Shown in pieces: positions 1-12,600 of a stretch of DNA of 64,000 nt. Below the pieces are notes generated by a model. That model worked only from the letters and a program-made list of their open reading frames with translations, was not told the origin of the DNA and made no database searches. The stretch comes from Tyto alba. Its lineage: Eukaryota; Chordata; Aves; Strigiformes; Tytonidae. Where the stretch lies: NCBI RefSeq assembly GCF_018691265.1, contig NW_024881321.1, positions 12,899,387-12,963,386 of the forward strand, in the 5' to 3' direction. The translations under genes were made by a program, and so were the position numbers. Numbering within the stretch: position 1 is the first letter of the stretch; the number at the start of each line of letters is the position of its first letter.

Positions 1-1293
1 GGGTGGGGGCATCCACAATTTCTCTGGGAAACTTGTTCCAGCACCTCACCACCCCCACAGTAAAGAATTTCTTCCTTATGTCTAATCAGAATCTAGCCTC
101 TTTCAGTATAAAACCGTTATCCCTTGTCCTACCAGTATACCCCACTATAAAGAGTCCCTCCCCATTTTTCCTATAGGCCCCCTTTAAGTACTAGAAGGCT
201 GCTATGGGGTCTCCACAGAGCCTTCTCTTCCCTAGGCTGAACAACCCCAACTCTCTCAGCCTATCATCATAGGGGAGGTGCTCCAGCCCTCTGATCATCT
301 TCATGGCCGTTCTATGGATTTGCTCAAGCAGGGCCATGTCTTTCTTATACTGGGAGCCCCAGAGCTGAACACAGTACTACAGGCAGGGTCTCACGAAAAC
401 AGAGGAAAGGGGCAAAATCACCTCCCTCAACCTGCTAGCCACACTTCTCTTGATGCAGCCCATAATATCTGGTTGGCTTTCTGGGATGAGAGTGCACATT
501 GCTGGCTCATAGTCAGTTTTCCATCCACCGATACTCCCAAATCCTTCTCCACAGGGTTGCTCTCTATCTACTTATCACCCAGCCTGTACTGGTGCTTTGG
601 ATTGCCTTGACTCATGTGTAGGACCTTGCACTTGACCTTGTTGAATTTCATGAAATTTTCACGGGCCCACCTCCCAATCCTGTCAAGGTCCCTCTGGATG
701 GCATCCCTTCCCTCCAGTGTGTTGACTGCACCACACAGCTCATTAGCAAACTTGCTGAGGGTACACTCTATTTCATTGTCCATATTGCCAACAAATATCT
801 TAAGCAGCACTGGTCCCAGTGCCAACCCCTGAAAAGCACCACTTGTTACTGGTCTCCAGATGGGCATCAAGCTGTTGACCTCAACTCTTTGAGTGCTGCT
901 AACCAGTTCCTTATCCACTGAGTGGACCATTCATCAAATCCATGTCTCTCCAATTTAGAGACAAGGATGTTGTGTGGGACAGTGTCAAATGCTTTGCACA
1001 AGTTAAGGAAGCTGACATCAGTTTCTCTTCCCTTATCCACCAGAGCTTTAAATCTGTCATAGTTGGCCACCAAATTTGCCCTTAGTGGAGCCATGTTGAC
1101 TGTTACTAATCACCTCTTTTTCTTCCATGTATCCTAACACATTTTCCAGGAGGAAATTCTCTGTGGTCTTATTGGGCACAGAGGTGACACTCACTGGTCT
1201 GTAGTTCTCCAGGTCCACTCTATTTCTGTTTTTAAAAATTGGGGATATGTTACCACTTTTCCAGTCAACAGGAACTTCAACAAATAGAAAAGG
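1..1293 (-). mobile_element. CR1 LINE copy A, 5'-truncated, cut by window edge
   Basis: This is a non-LTR retrotransposon fragment of the CR1 clade, read on the minus strand. The left part (about 1-280) is 3'-region sequence that aligns with copy B at 16190-16478. From about 568 rightwards the minus strand encodes a degraded reverse transcriptase with recognisable CR1 blocks: [20 protein letters not shown], then GLALGPVLLKIF, then GRDAIQRDLDRIGRW. The 3' terminus lies outside the window. The 5' end, near 1293, is a truncation, as is usual for CR1 because reverse transcription often stops early. About 84% identity to copy B over 9-290 and about 85% over 608-805 (hand counts) point to an old insertion. 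Positions 291-607 are instead 100% identical to copy B. CR1 is the dominant LINE of bird genomes, which supports an avian source. Confidence 0.93.
568..1094 (-). pseudogene. CR1 reverse transcriptase remnant, frameshifted
   Basis: Two overlapping minus-strand frames (1094-867 and 930-568) together cover the palm and downstream part of a CR1 ORF2 reverse transcriptase. The first carries [10 protein letters not shown] and WIRNWL. The second carries the region around the catalytic box and the conserved GRDAIQRDLDRI segment. The two pieces are in different frames, so at least one frameshift separates them. Near 741-751 the family's FADD catalytic motif reads FANE followed directly by LCG. The aspartate pair is lost and about two codons are missing, judged against copy B, which keeps LADD. 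The enzyme would be inactive. This is a decayed relic within CR1 copy A. Confidence 0.85.
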
Positions 1294-3455
1294 TCAGACA
1301 CACTAAAAATCCCCTTTTCTTTGTGTCACCTAGTCAAGTGGGAATGCTCAGTCAACATGAAGGAACCTACAATTATAAAAGAAAAAATAACTTCTTAAAT
1401 GGTGACGCCATTTATTTTATTGCAAAAAAAAAAAAAAAAATCCCATTCTAATTCTTCCATGTTAATTTATGAACATACAGCAATTTAAAAGATACTCTTT
1501 AAAAGGTTTCACTCATCTTTAGTTACAGTACCTAGTTCCTTTCTAAATGGAGGCACTTAAACCTTTGCTACTTATTTCACTAATACCAGATAAAAGATTT
1601 GCTCTTCATGTGTTTGTACAGAGCTTGTCATTTTATACTATTACATAACATGACATATTGCCTCTGTGGTACATTTTGATAATGTCAAATAAAAGTACAG
1701 AAGAGTGGAATTTGTAGTTAAAACTTTTTTTTTTTCTCTCAAATAAAGGCATGAAAACATTAAAATAAACAAATTATTTGTGAGAAAATATATTAAATAG
1801 GATTTATGTGACATCTACAAACAATAAGATAAAACTATAAAAGATACATTTCTTCAATCTGCAGCATAGGACTTACCTGTTGGTTACAGTATTTGCATGA
1901 TGATATTGTATTATCTTGTCATCTTGATCATCAAAAGCTAAGCTGAGCATACAAAAGAAACCAATAAGAAAAAGTAGTTTCATCAAGTTAATTATTCACT
2001 AAAAGCAGTATGTTCAGCAGGATAGCTTTTAGATTAATATATCTGAAAAGAGAATACACTATCTTTTTACTAAAACAAAGCATGCCTAATAGTACAAAGA
2101 TTCTTTAGCAAAACCTAATTGAGGATAAACCTGCCACATTAACACATGTTCTTGACAATAAGGTTATGTGAAAAACCTTTCTGTGATTAATCTAAAAGTT
2201 TAAGCTAAAGAAATACCTTATAATTGCTTTTTATCATGAGTTTCTTACAACATCTTAAGGAAAATTACAATTTGCACAAACACATGCTGCTTCTTAGATT
2301 ACTAATATTTCTTAGGGGAAAATGGTTCAAACATGAATGAATAATAAAGACAGATAATTTTGTTGCATTTAAAACAGACATAAGCATTTGTTTCTGTATT
2401 TGCCACAATATATGAGAAGCAGTGATTTAGAAAAGTTTTTTTGTCTCATGGTTTTCAACACTTACTCAACCTGGCAAAAATTTTTTTGTGAATCATCAGA
2501 CTGATTTATCTATTTTTAAGACTTTTTTAAAATTCACATGTGTACAGGGAAAATAAGCATGTATTAGAAAGATAAAATTATTCAATGACAAATAGCTTTC
2601 TTATTAAAATAAGTTAATAAAATGTATAACATGAAGTTTAAAATTTTGTATAATTTAATAAAATGTAAATATTCAGAGGCATAAGGAAAAGGACAGAAAG
2701 TAACATTCCTTGATTTTAGAAGAATAAGGAATGTAAGAGTAAGACGTGTTAACAGTAAAAGTGCCTTCTACTACCTGACTGTATTTCCTACCTTTTTCAG
2801 TTAGTAGAACTGAAAAAAGAAATGTATTTGAAAACAATATTTGAAACAAATCGTGTCAGACTAGATCAACATTTGTTTCTCTGTTGTTCTATAGTAAAAG
2901 GTAACCTTCTAGAAACCATTTCATAACTGATATATGAGACTAGTTGGGTTTTTAATGAGTCAGCAATTTTCTCATTAAGCAAATGTCTGTCTAGTAAGAC
3001 AAGACAGCACTACAAAAAAGACTTCCTGTATCAGTGGTCAATCCTTTTTTTTTTTAATTTATTACTTAGTAATAGGAGGTCCTACATGCTATTTAAAAGA
3101 TTAATTTATTTTCATACATTTAAAAGACATTGTCAGAACAAATACATTTCCAATCAGTTAGAGGCTGGGTTGACTCAGTCTAGTTTTGACATTTCTTTTA
3201 AGGCTGAATAATTTGTATTCAGCAGAGCAAGAACAGACCAGAGATGCAAAGGTATTAGTAGGATTTACGACAAAAGTAGGTTTTTACTTCCTTAAAAGTC
3301 GAGATATTTTGAAAGGTTGCCTTACACACTTTTGGTTAGAATTCTCCCTTGGGACGTGACATAGATGAAAGACCTCACTCTATCTAAATCTAGGTGCCTC
3401 CATTGGTCTGCCTAGAACAATATAATGTCTTTGACAGTGAAAGTGTCTCTGGCAG

Positions 3456-3514
3456 TTGTTATTGTTGTTGCTGTTGTTGTTTATGATGATGATGATGACA
3501 ATGATGATGATGAT
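3456..3514. repeat. Compound trinucleotide microsatellite (TTG)n-(GAT)n
   Basis: A TTG-rich run (3456-3480) passes directly into imperfect GAT repeats (3484-3514) interrupted once by GACAAT. This is a simple repeat likely to vary in length between individuals. Confidence 0.9.
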
Positions 3515-4570
3515 AGGAGAGGGATGTTGCTCTTGAATGAACCTAGTTCCTCTCTTTGTCTCCAGTTTTGAGAAGATATTCCATCTTTTATGTGCTACAG
3601 TTCCCAGACGATTTTTCATTGCAAAACACATGAGGTTAAAAGAATGTTACAAATCAACTTTTTTTCTTATTGAAATGCATATTAAAATACTCTTGAAAAT
3701 CTTCACTATTCAGGTGCCTTAGTATTAAGACAGATAAAAAATAATTTGGTGTTATAAATTCTGCAAAGAGGTTACTGGAGCTCCAGGCAATGAATGTCCC
3801 TGTATGAGCATGAATGCCAAAATGATGACCCTATTTTTTTTTTTTAATCTATCTAGTTGCCAAATCCTGTTTATTTACTCACTTAGATTGATTTCTAAAT
3901 CATGGAATAAGACACAGTTTTCCATATCATAGCTTTAAGTTTCAGGAAACTTGTAACCTTAAAATTAGTAATAACTCCTCAGTTATTTTGGTAATACACC
4001 CTCACCAATGAGGTCGCTACCTCTTCCTACACTGAGGTGACTCTCACCTCCTAGTTTGTCTTTGCAGAGCAGCCCTCTTTCTCTTACTGCTGCTACTTGA
4101 CAATAAGTACCAGTCCCTGTTATAATGACTATTTCACTGTACTATATTAATTATTTAATTTATCAAAGTAAATGTTTAGGATGAAGTGCTAGATATCTGA
4201 CTTCCTAAAATACATATTTTATGTTATTTTTAAATAAAGTAACATTCAGCGATGCTTATCAAATTCAGGCTGTCAGTATTATAATTATAGATATAGCTAT
4301 AAAATGAGAAATATCTCAATCAGAAGAACTGAACTTTTACAAAGACAACATAGCTAAAGTATAGAGAAATAATATTATCTCATTTTTCAGTTAGAGAAAT
4401 AAAGCATAGACCCATTAACTTATTTAAGCAGTGTCTGACATGAACTGAATCCAAGGATGTTAAAGATCAGCAAATTCTGACTGTATGACTATCTTTCTTT
4501 TGGAAATATGCTTGTGTATACCAGAATTAGAGATTTGTTTTTTTCTGGACATTTGTAGCTATGATGAATA

Positions 4571-4606
4571 TTTTTTTTTGTTTTTTTGTTTTTTTTTTTT
4601 TTTTTT
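4571..4606. repeat. Poly-T tract
   Basis: The tract is almost pure T with two G interruptions. It could be a length-variable homopolymer or an old reverse-oriented poly-A tail. No retrocopy is recognisable beside it. Confidence 0.85.
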
Positions 4607-6593
4607 CCCTAATCATCTCATATCTACACCAAATGTATTGCTACTATCTAATACCAATATCAGAGTTCAGTTACTGTACTAAAATATATCTGTAAATATT
4701 AGTCATTGTTCAAAGCTATTCATTTTTCTTTTCAATATTACAAATATTTTAACTCAGCTTTTTAAAAATATGAAGAATTAAATGTCAGTCAAGAATAGGA
4801 CTCCAGAGATCTCATGATTCTTAATGCCATACTAGAAAATAACAAATCTTCACGTATAAAATTGTGCATCAAATAAGTCATTAATTTGGGCTTCAGGAAG
4901 GAGTTATGTCTCTTGAATAACAAAACATCTGTACAACTTGTAGCAAATGTAAAGAAAATATCAGTAGGCATTTTTTTCCTGAGAGATAATTTCCTTTCTT
5001 TATGTCAATGCTCATTAATTTGAAGACTTACTTTCTTCAGTCAACATGACTCAGTAAAGATTTTAAAGATTTTGTAGTCCCTTATCTTACTATGTTTCAT
5101 CAAGATCATAAAATAGTTCTAAAGCTTCAAAGTAAGGACTTTAATTTCTCTTTTTACAATACTATGTGGCAGTTAATAATATCAAATCAGATGCATGGGC
5201 CATGATATTTATATTGCAAGAGAGAGATCTGTATACCGCTATAGACCTCTGTAAGGACCACAACAAGCCGAATCGTTTTTTGTAGATAATAATGGTCAGT
5301 CTCATTTCCCTTCATATCCATTTATGTTTCCTTGTACTGTTGTTCATGGTAGACTGAAAACAGTAACTAGGGATGACATTGTCTACACCATTTAAGACTT
5401 CATGTAAATCAAAAACATTTTAGAATTATATATATGTCAGAGCCCTTTTAAATCAATGTTTTACAGGTAGATTAGACTGTCATAATAATATTTTGTTTCA
5501 AAATATTAACAAGCAACACAGATTATATTATTATTTACTGTGTATTTCTTCATATCCCCTAGTGTTCCTCACTTCACTATCTACACTATTCTTTACCATT
5601 GTCTTCTTATTCTATTTTAAAAATTTCTTTGTGAACCTGCTGTTTCTGTATACAATAACACTATATTTAAAGTGTAACAAAATAAGTGGACTGTGGACAT
5701 TTGACTTTATTGTGTTCTATTATTTCAATAATTTACCACTGTTACATTAGTCATTGGCTAAAATTCAATCTAGATTAGGCAAAAACTATCTCATGTTAGG
5801 CTGTTAACACAGTCATTTAGAAAAGCAATCATTTAATAAATCCTAAATCTTTCAGTTTTGTCTCAGTTTTACTACATGCCTCAGAGATTTCCCAATTAAT
5901 ACCGGGGAGGTTGAAATAGGTTGAAATCAAATCATCTATAAGTACAATCTTGTTAACCTAACTTGCTCTCCTTATCTCTTCATACAAGTTTTCATTTCCG
6001 TTTCTTTTTCCTGTCCTTGGAGGTTCATTGTACTGTGTATCTGTTTTATTATCACTTTAATACTCCTATGTATAAGCTATCTTATTTCCTGAAGATGTCA
6101 ATTCATTTGTTCATGTGCTTCAATTTTCCTAACTTGTAAGAATACAATAAAACCTGAACAAAAACAATCTTTCTTGGGAAACTTTCTGCCATAAGAGAAC
6201 ACTCTACAGAGCATTAGGTGATTATATGGGATATAGAAGTTTTTCCTTAAACAATATTGCCTCTAGAACAGATCTAATAAATCGCATTGTTCTAAATTTT
6301 CTGGGAAAATGTTTAACTTTTAGATTAGATTCAAATGCATATTTTTGTTTCTTCTAGATACTGGTATTTGGTTGCCATTGTGCTGAATCTTCATGCTATC
6401 ACTCACTGTTCAGAATGTATGTCTTAGAGTTAGTCATGGCTTTTGTTTTAGGGAAGAGGAGAAAATTTCTCATAAGCATACTCTCCAACTTGTGAACTAA
6501 GCAGTTTAAATCCACAGAAACTCAAAAGTACAATTCCTTTGAATACTCTCAAACCAAAAAAGACTTTCATATGTCATAGTTTTTTGGAGGGCT

Positions 6594-6626
6594 TTTGTTT
6601 GTTTGTTTGTTTGTTTGTTTGTTTTT
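6594..6626. repeat. (TTTG)n microsatellite
   Basis: About seven uninterrupted GTTT units end in a short T-run. Confidence 0.92.
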
Positions 6627-9338
6627 TCTTATATGGATAATAATACTTGCAAACAGAAAAGGCAGTGTTACAAAAATTTTTAGTTAAATAGTATTTTGAT
6701 AAAAATTGGTAACCAGTTTTGACCTCCACCATGATACAATGCAGGACACATACACAAAATACTGATTTAGTTCAAATATTTTCTGGCACCATTCCATCAG
6801 AAAACTACAGCCATTTCTATACAATTGATTAGTACTTAAGCACTTATTTCCCTTTCCAGCTCTGAGAACGGAGTTTAGTTTCCTATGTAATGTCTGCTTG
6901 TAACCTTTCTAGATACAACAAATGAAGCACAGCTCAAAATGGATTAAATAAAGTAAGACAGACTATAGAGAAAAGAGACCAAGCCTATGAACCTCCAGCT
7001 GTCTTCTTTTATTCTGACCTCTCTTTATTTTCAAGCACCTTAAAATGGTAAAGAAAAAGGGCCAACTCCTGCCTCAATACTATATACATTTCTCACTGCA
7101 GTTTATCTGAAGGCAGAACTCAGGCCCAAATTTCTTACAGTTGAAACTATTCACATTTAATGCAGGATATCTCCTTTTCTCCTCAGGTCTTATTTCTCAT
7201 ATTTAATCAAAATAGTTTTTTTTTTTTAAATGCCTTATCTTCCATCTTTTCACATGAATGCTCTGACTCTCGCGCTTTGCCCCTATCTAATTCTGTTATT
7301 TTCATTGTCCATGTCTAACTTCCATGTACATGGTTGCTTTTCATCTGTTCCTTCACTTTCTAGACTGTTTTGTTTGTCCTTGTTTTCTTTCCAGCTGTCC
7401 TAGAAGTCGCCAGTACAATTGTCAAAGGTCTATCTTGTAGAATCCCAAGTGTATAATTTCCCTGATAGTTGTTAATTTTAATTAACAATGTTTTTAGTTG
7501 CCCTAGGAGTTACTTAACAATCATGCTTAGGTGCTGAAGCATTTATATTATGTTGCCCTTTTGGTAACTCTAATAAGCAATTAAAGTATTTTTTTTGTAT
7601 TCAAACAAACAAAGCACAAAAAAAAAAAAAAAGTATATGTTTAAAAATGGATGAAAGTGAAACTTGTATAAACATATATTCATACTCCCAACAAGTTCCT
7701 TTAGTATAATACCCTTTAAGCTCTTACAGAATCACTAATTGCTGTATGAAAACAATAAGAAATAAGGCAATATCTTGTACATTCTGCAAAAGTAATGTTT
7801 ATGTAATGTTCCATAATTATTTTTAAGCATTTATTTTATTTTTTTATGTGTGTATATATATGTGATTTTTTCTGCTGCAAAAAAAGCTTTTTTTCCCATC
7901 TAGAGAAGGCAGGTAAGGAACACAGAGAAGATTTCTGAGATTTCTGGTACAGTAACTCCAAAGATACATTTCTTCTGTCAGTAGGGACAACCCACTGATG
8001 TAACTGATGTTTCATCCATTACACCAACTCCATTTCTCAGACAATAGATAATTAGCTAGACTCTACTTCAGGATGATTATTTCTATCTTCGGAGGAATCT
8101 CATGCTATAATGGACAAAATGTCATGAATAATGAGGAATTATGCTGGTGAAAGCTACATCACTAAACCTAAAAGTATATTGTCCCTTGTCTTTGAAGAAG
8201 AGATTTTTATGCATTAATGGTCTCAGTTCTATTTCATCTCTTCCTTGAGAGAGAATGTTAACACTACCTTGAAAATTAAAAACTGATGATAAGGCTATAG
8301 AAAGCTCATATCATCTGAAGAAGAAACTGAAATAAAAAGAGTGATGCAATTTTTAAAATCCTCAGTATGCTCAGACAAAGTTTGTTATTTTATCATGCAT
8401 GAAGATTTTGGCCTCTGAAATGGCATGTTATGAAGTTATAATTGTATTATGTGACGCACATTTATGCAATTACACTAAGATATTGCATTATATTTCCAAG
8501 GTTATATTTTTACTAAGTGCAGCCTATTGAGTTTATTCACATTATCTCATAGATATAGGTGAGGCTCTTTTATTTTCTGTTTTATGTGAGATGTTTAAAG
8601 TACAGAAATAGGCACCTTCACCATGTGCTGCGTGGTATCTATACTGCGCAGCATCCCCTGAATTACTGCACATTTTACACACAGAAGAGAAAAGGTGGAA
8701 TATTCTATTTTTCTTCTGAACTAGCAAACAACAGGAATATACTTGAGTTCAAAGAAGTTTCCACAGAGGTTGGTACCACTGAGCAAGCAGCAAATGAAGC
8801 CAAGCCAATGGCAATTATTAGGATTTCATTTTGTTGAGTTCCTGTTGCCACATGGTACGTGACTTTTGCTTGGAACTGCTTGCAAGCTTGAAGACTTGAG
8901 GCGAAGCCAGGGAGAGAGGGAGATCTATTACTGTAAATATGTGCCATTGGAAACTCCTCTTGACATTCTCTTCATTCCTTGACAATTCCTTTTGTTCATT
9001 TTGATGCAGTTCAGCACCTCAGGAGCTACAGGTTTTCTGCAAGTATGATATACAGATACTGACATCCCATCTAATAATAGAGATACTAACACAGTTTCCA
9101 TGTCCATAAGGATTTCAAAGTAAGCAAGAAAAATAATTTTCTGACTATATTTTAATAACTGACCCACTTTGGCCAAGAGACTTGCTATTCTACAGAAAAA
9201 TAGGTGCACCCAGAAGATGATTCATGCAGTGGTAAATTCTTAAATTAAATTAAATATGCCAAAACTATGGGTGATTCATTGCTGGATAGTATCCCAGGAT
9301 AATCCATACATGAATCTTGTCAATTTCAAGGTGACTAT

Positions 9339-9692
9339 TGTCAGGATACTGCATAGGCCCGCTGTTCCCTGTGGGCTGGATTGACAGGAGCAGGGCAGCC
9401 AGGGAGCACCAGGGGCAACCCAGCCCTGGGCATCAGGCACCTCCCTGAGGATGGGAACCGGCCATGGCTGTCACAGGCCGTGGGCCAACAGGTGGGCCTA
9501 GATCAGTGTGTCCCTTGGCCGGCAAGGGCAGGACTATGGGGAACTGGAGACCAGTCCTGCTGAGACATCACTGGGGTATGGGCTGACAGCCCCAAGGGTT
9601 CAAATATAGTCCTGGGCCATCGGCAGGTTGGGGGAGCCCCAGGGGCATAGGCAGGGACAGCGAGTCCTGTGAGTACCCTCAGGGTTCTGACA
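9339..9692. mobile_element. GC-rich LTR-like element of unknown family, about 354 bp
   Basis: This is an abrupt GC-rich island inside AT-rich DNA. It starts TGTCAG and ends CTGACA, a perfect 6-bp terminal inverted repeat in the TG...CA form typical of retroviral LTRs. The flanks CTAT (left) and TTAT (right) agree at 3 of 4 bases, a weak 4-bp target-site duplication. I see no clear polyadenylation signal inside, and the only TATA-like string is a weak AAATATAG near 9605, so orientation is unresolved. I do not recognise the family. It could also be another GC-rich dispersed repeat whose end symmetry is accidental. The short frame inside (9381-9563) is not protein-like. Confidence 0.45.
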
Positions 9693-12600
9693 TTATTGTG
9701 GACCCATGGCTATCTTGCAAAAATAAATGAGGTTTCAATGTTCAGCTACATTATTAAGTAAACCAACAGAAATGTATTGACAAAATTACCTAACTAAAAA
9801 TGCAAAGTAGCAGAATAAGGATGGTGTCAATAAAGCAGCAAGACACTTGATGGTGGGCCAAGTGAAGATGGAGAAAAACTGAAACTGAGTTGGCAGTCTT
9901 TCTTTTACACCCCACACAGAAGTGTTGTCATTGCTCATGAGTGCCAAACAGACAGGTGGCCAAAAAAACTTATTTACTACAACCCACAAGATGAATGTAA
10001 ATCATGAGGAGAGTGTGTATATGGTAATGTCTCAAAGTAAAGAATTTATACTAAGAGTCACTCTAATATCTCTCCCTCATGCTGTAAATGTTCAGGCTAC
10101 CACACATGCCTGCCTTCTCCCTTCTGTCTCTTCACACTTCTTCCTTACATATCCAACCCCTAAACACCTTTTAACATACCATACAAAAATTAAGACCCTA
10201 AACACGTGGTATACACAAGCTAGACAACTCAAGTACTAGCATACCTTAGAGATTACTCCAAAATAGCAAAGTATTTGTTGGAAATCTGAAATTTTATCCT
10301 CCCAAAACTTCCTGTATTCTGAGATGTTTAGATTTTGGGTTTTTTTTTGTTTTTTTTTTTTTTTTTTTTTCTTGGTTTTTGTAATTATTTTCCCATTTAA
10401 TGATTAACAAATAAAATTTTTATTTCAGTGGAAAGGAGAAGTAAGAAGTACTCAGATGCCACAGCTGAGATACTTCATAATTTATGAGTGGTTTGCAGTC
10501 AAATGTTTCTAACTTGACTATTGTAATGGCTTCAGGCTCTGTATTCTTCTGTTTTGGAGAACAACCTGTGTTGTGTATTTTCTTTGCCAAGCAACGCTTT
10601 GAGGTAGTGTTTAGTCCAAGGATGCTGTCTCTTTTAGTAATTATATCCTGCAAGAAATTAAAAAGAAAAAAAGATTACATATTTGGGATTTTTTTTTAAT
10701 TTTTCTTTATTCTATCTTTCTTATTACTTGGATTCCAGACAAATAAATAAAAATACATTGAATGCTTCAAAGTAGCCTCAGACTTGTTTCTGACTGGGGA
10801 TTAAAAGCAATGCCCAGAATATGAATGGAGTTGGGGGGGGGTTGCCTTTTTTTTTTTTTTTTTTTAAGGTGTTTTTGATCATGTATCCTTCTCTTTCTTG
10901 GAATTTTACTTCCTAATTTGAAAACAACTGTGCACATTGAGGTCCATTTCATATTATCCTGAGACCCATGAATTGGTGGATTATGGTTTTAGAGGCAACC
11001 AGCAGCACCAATTATGAAACTAGTGTCTAGTGAAACATGAGGGCTGCAGCTCAGCAAGCTGATCCACTTAATATTGAGTGAATTTAGCAACAAAACCCCC
11101 CTCTTTTTGTAGACACTGAAATTTTTTTACTTAATTTCCTGCTCATAAATTTTCAAAGTGGGAAACAAGGATTTTTGCAGTACATTTCCTGTTGACTTCA
11201 ATGGGAATCAAATAGCTAAAACTCACTGCAGCAATTTAAAAACATAGCTCATGTTGAAAGATATTGTATAGCAAATAGTTAAACAAAATTCAGACCACAC
11301 ACAAAACAGGTTTATATAATTAGAAATAAAATAGAAAATATTATTTCACTGACTTCAGCAGAGCTATGACAAATTATAAGATATGACCAATAGATATATG
11401 TGTCGAGAGCTTTCTTATTCATTAAAACTATGCCCCTGTAAAAGCTTATTGGATTTACTCCATGGGTGTATTTCTTAATTATTTAAAGTTAAGTTCATTA
11501 ATTTTATAAATAATAAGGTACATGTGTATAACTGACTTCTGTATTAATGTCTGACTCTTCATTTTTAATAAGATCAGGATTATACTTTACAAAATAGGCA
11601 ATGTTAATAAGCATAACAATACCTGAATATCTAGTACTATTATTGGTATACCCAGTACTGTTACTTGCACATATAAAATCTATTTATAACTTTCTAATTT
11701 TGTCTATAAAGTATGTATCCACCTAAAGGATTTATACTGATTCTTATATTTGATGCTTCTGAGTCATTGTAGTTTCTCTTGCTTTTATCTGCTTTTTCTC
11801 CATTTTTGTGTTGTGAACTTACAGACATGAAATACAACAAATTATTCTTTTATCTTTTTCAGACCATAAACATTTGTAGAGCACAAAATTGTGTGGAAAG
11901 ATGTATGTTAAATAGCAGAAGTACAGCATATCTCAAAGATATTTTAAAGATCTGTTATAGCTCTATGCTCAGGCAAGTGTTCCTATTCCTTCTGATCATA
12001 TCTGCACTTAGATGAACTAGCATATCCTAAGAGCCTAAAAGTCAAGATTTGTCAGACCTGGCTTTATGTGTAACTGTATTGTCTTTTTAGATAGTTTGAG
12101 TTCAGCCTAAGTTCATGTTACCTACAACTTCTCTTTGCTCTTTTATCAGGAAACTTCAAGGTTTGCCTAAGAAGGATTTAGATCGTCTCTGTCTCCCAAC
12201 ACTGGCTATCTTACACTGTCACAATAGCAATTGACACAAGCAGGCTGCCAATTCAGAAAGGGAGCAGTGGGACACATCTACAGTATGTGGGAGAAATCTG
12301 TAATAACATAATTAAAGCAACCAAGAATCAGCTAGTCAAATATAAATGTCTATTTTAGGGTGATATTAATTGCTCTCTGAAGTCTGCTGGCGGTACTGAT
12401 GAGCTAAAACCTTCCAGGACAGGACAAGTTCAGACAAGTGCTGAGATCTTGCAAAGTCAGGTCAGTGCAAAGTCTACGGCCTTCTACTACTAATGGCAAA
12501 ATTATATTTACTGGGATGCACCACTATTTATGTCCTCAACTAAAAGAAACATTAAATCTGTGATCTGAGCAGTGACCAAGTCAGCAGGAGCATTTGAATT

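Larger units (their letters stand above)
1294..9338. other. AT-rich non-coding stretch, no gene seen
   Basis: There is no supported gene in these 8 kb. Open frames are under 95 codons and none resembles a known protein. The stretch holds an A-run at about 1423-1440, a TTG/GAT microsatellite at 3456-3514, a T-run at 4571-4606, a TTTG microsatellite at 6594-6626 and an A-run at about 7618-7632. A pair of inverted ACATTCCTT/AAGGAATGT motifs lies at 2703-2734, and a single octamer motif ATTTGCAT at 1891-1898. Confidence 0.7.

Noticed and set aside
278..610. Plus-strand frame repeated almost identically at 16466-16840, suggesting a duplicated protein gene
   Set aside because: Both are antisense to CR1 3' sequence. 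The identity comes from the shared DNA block, not from protein conservation.
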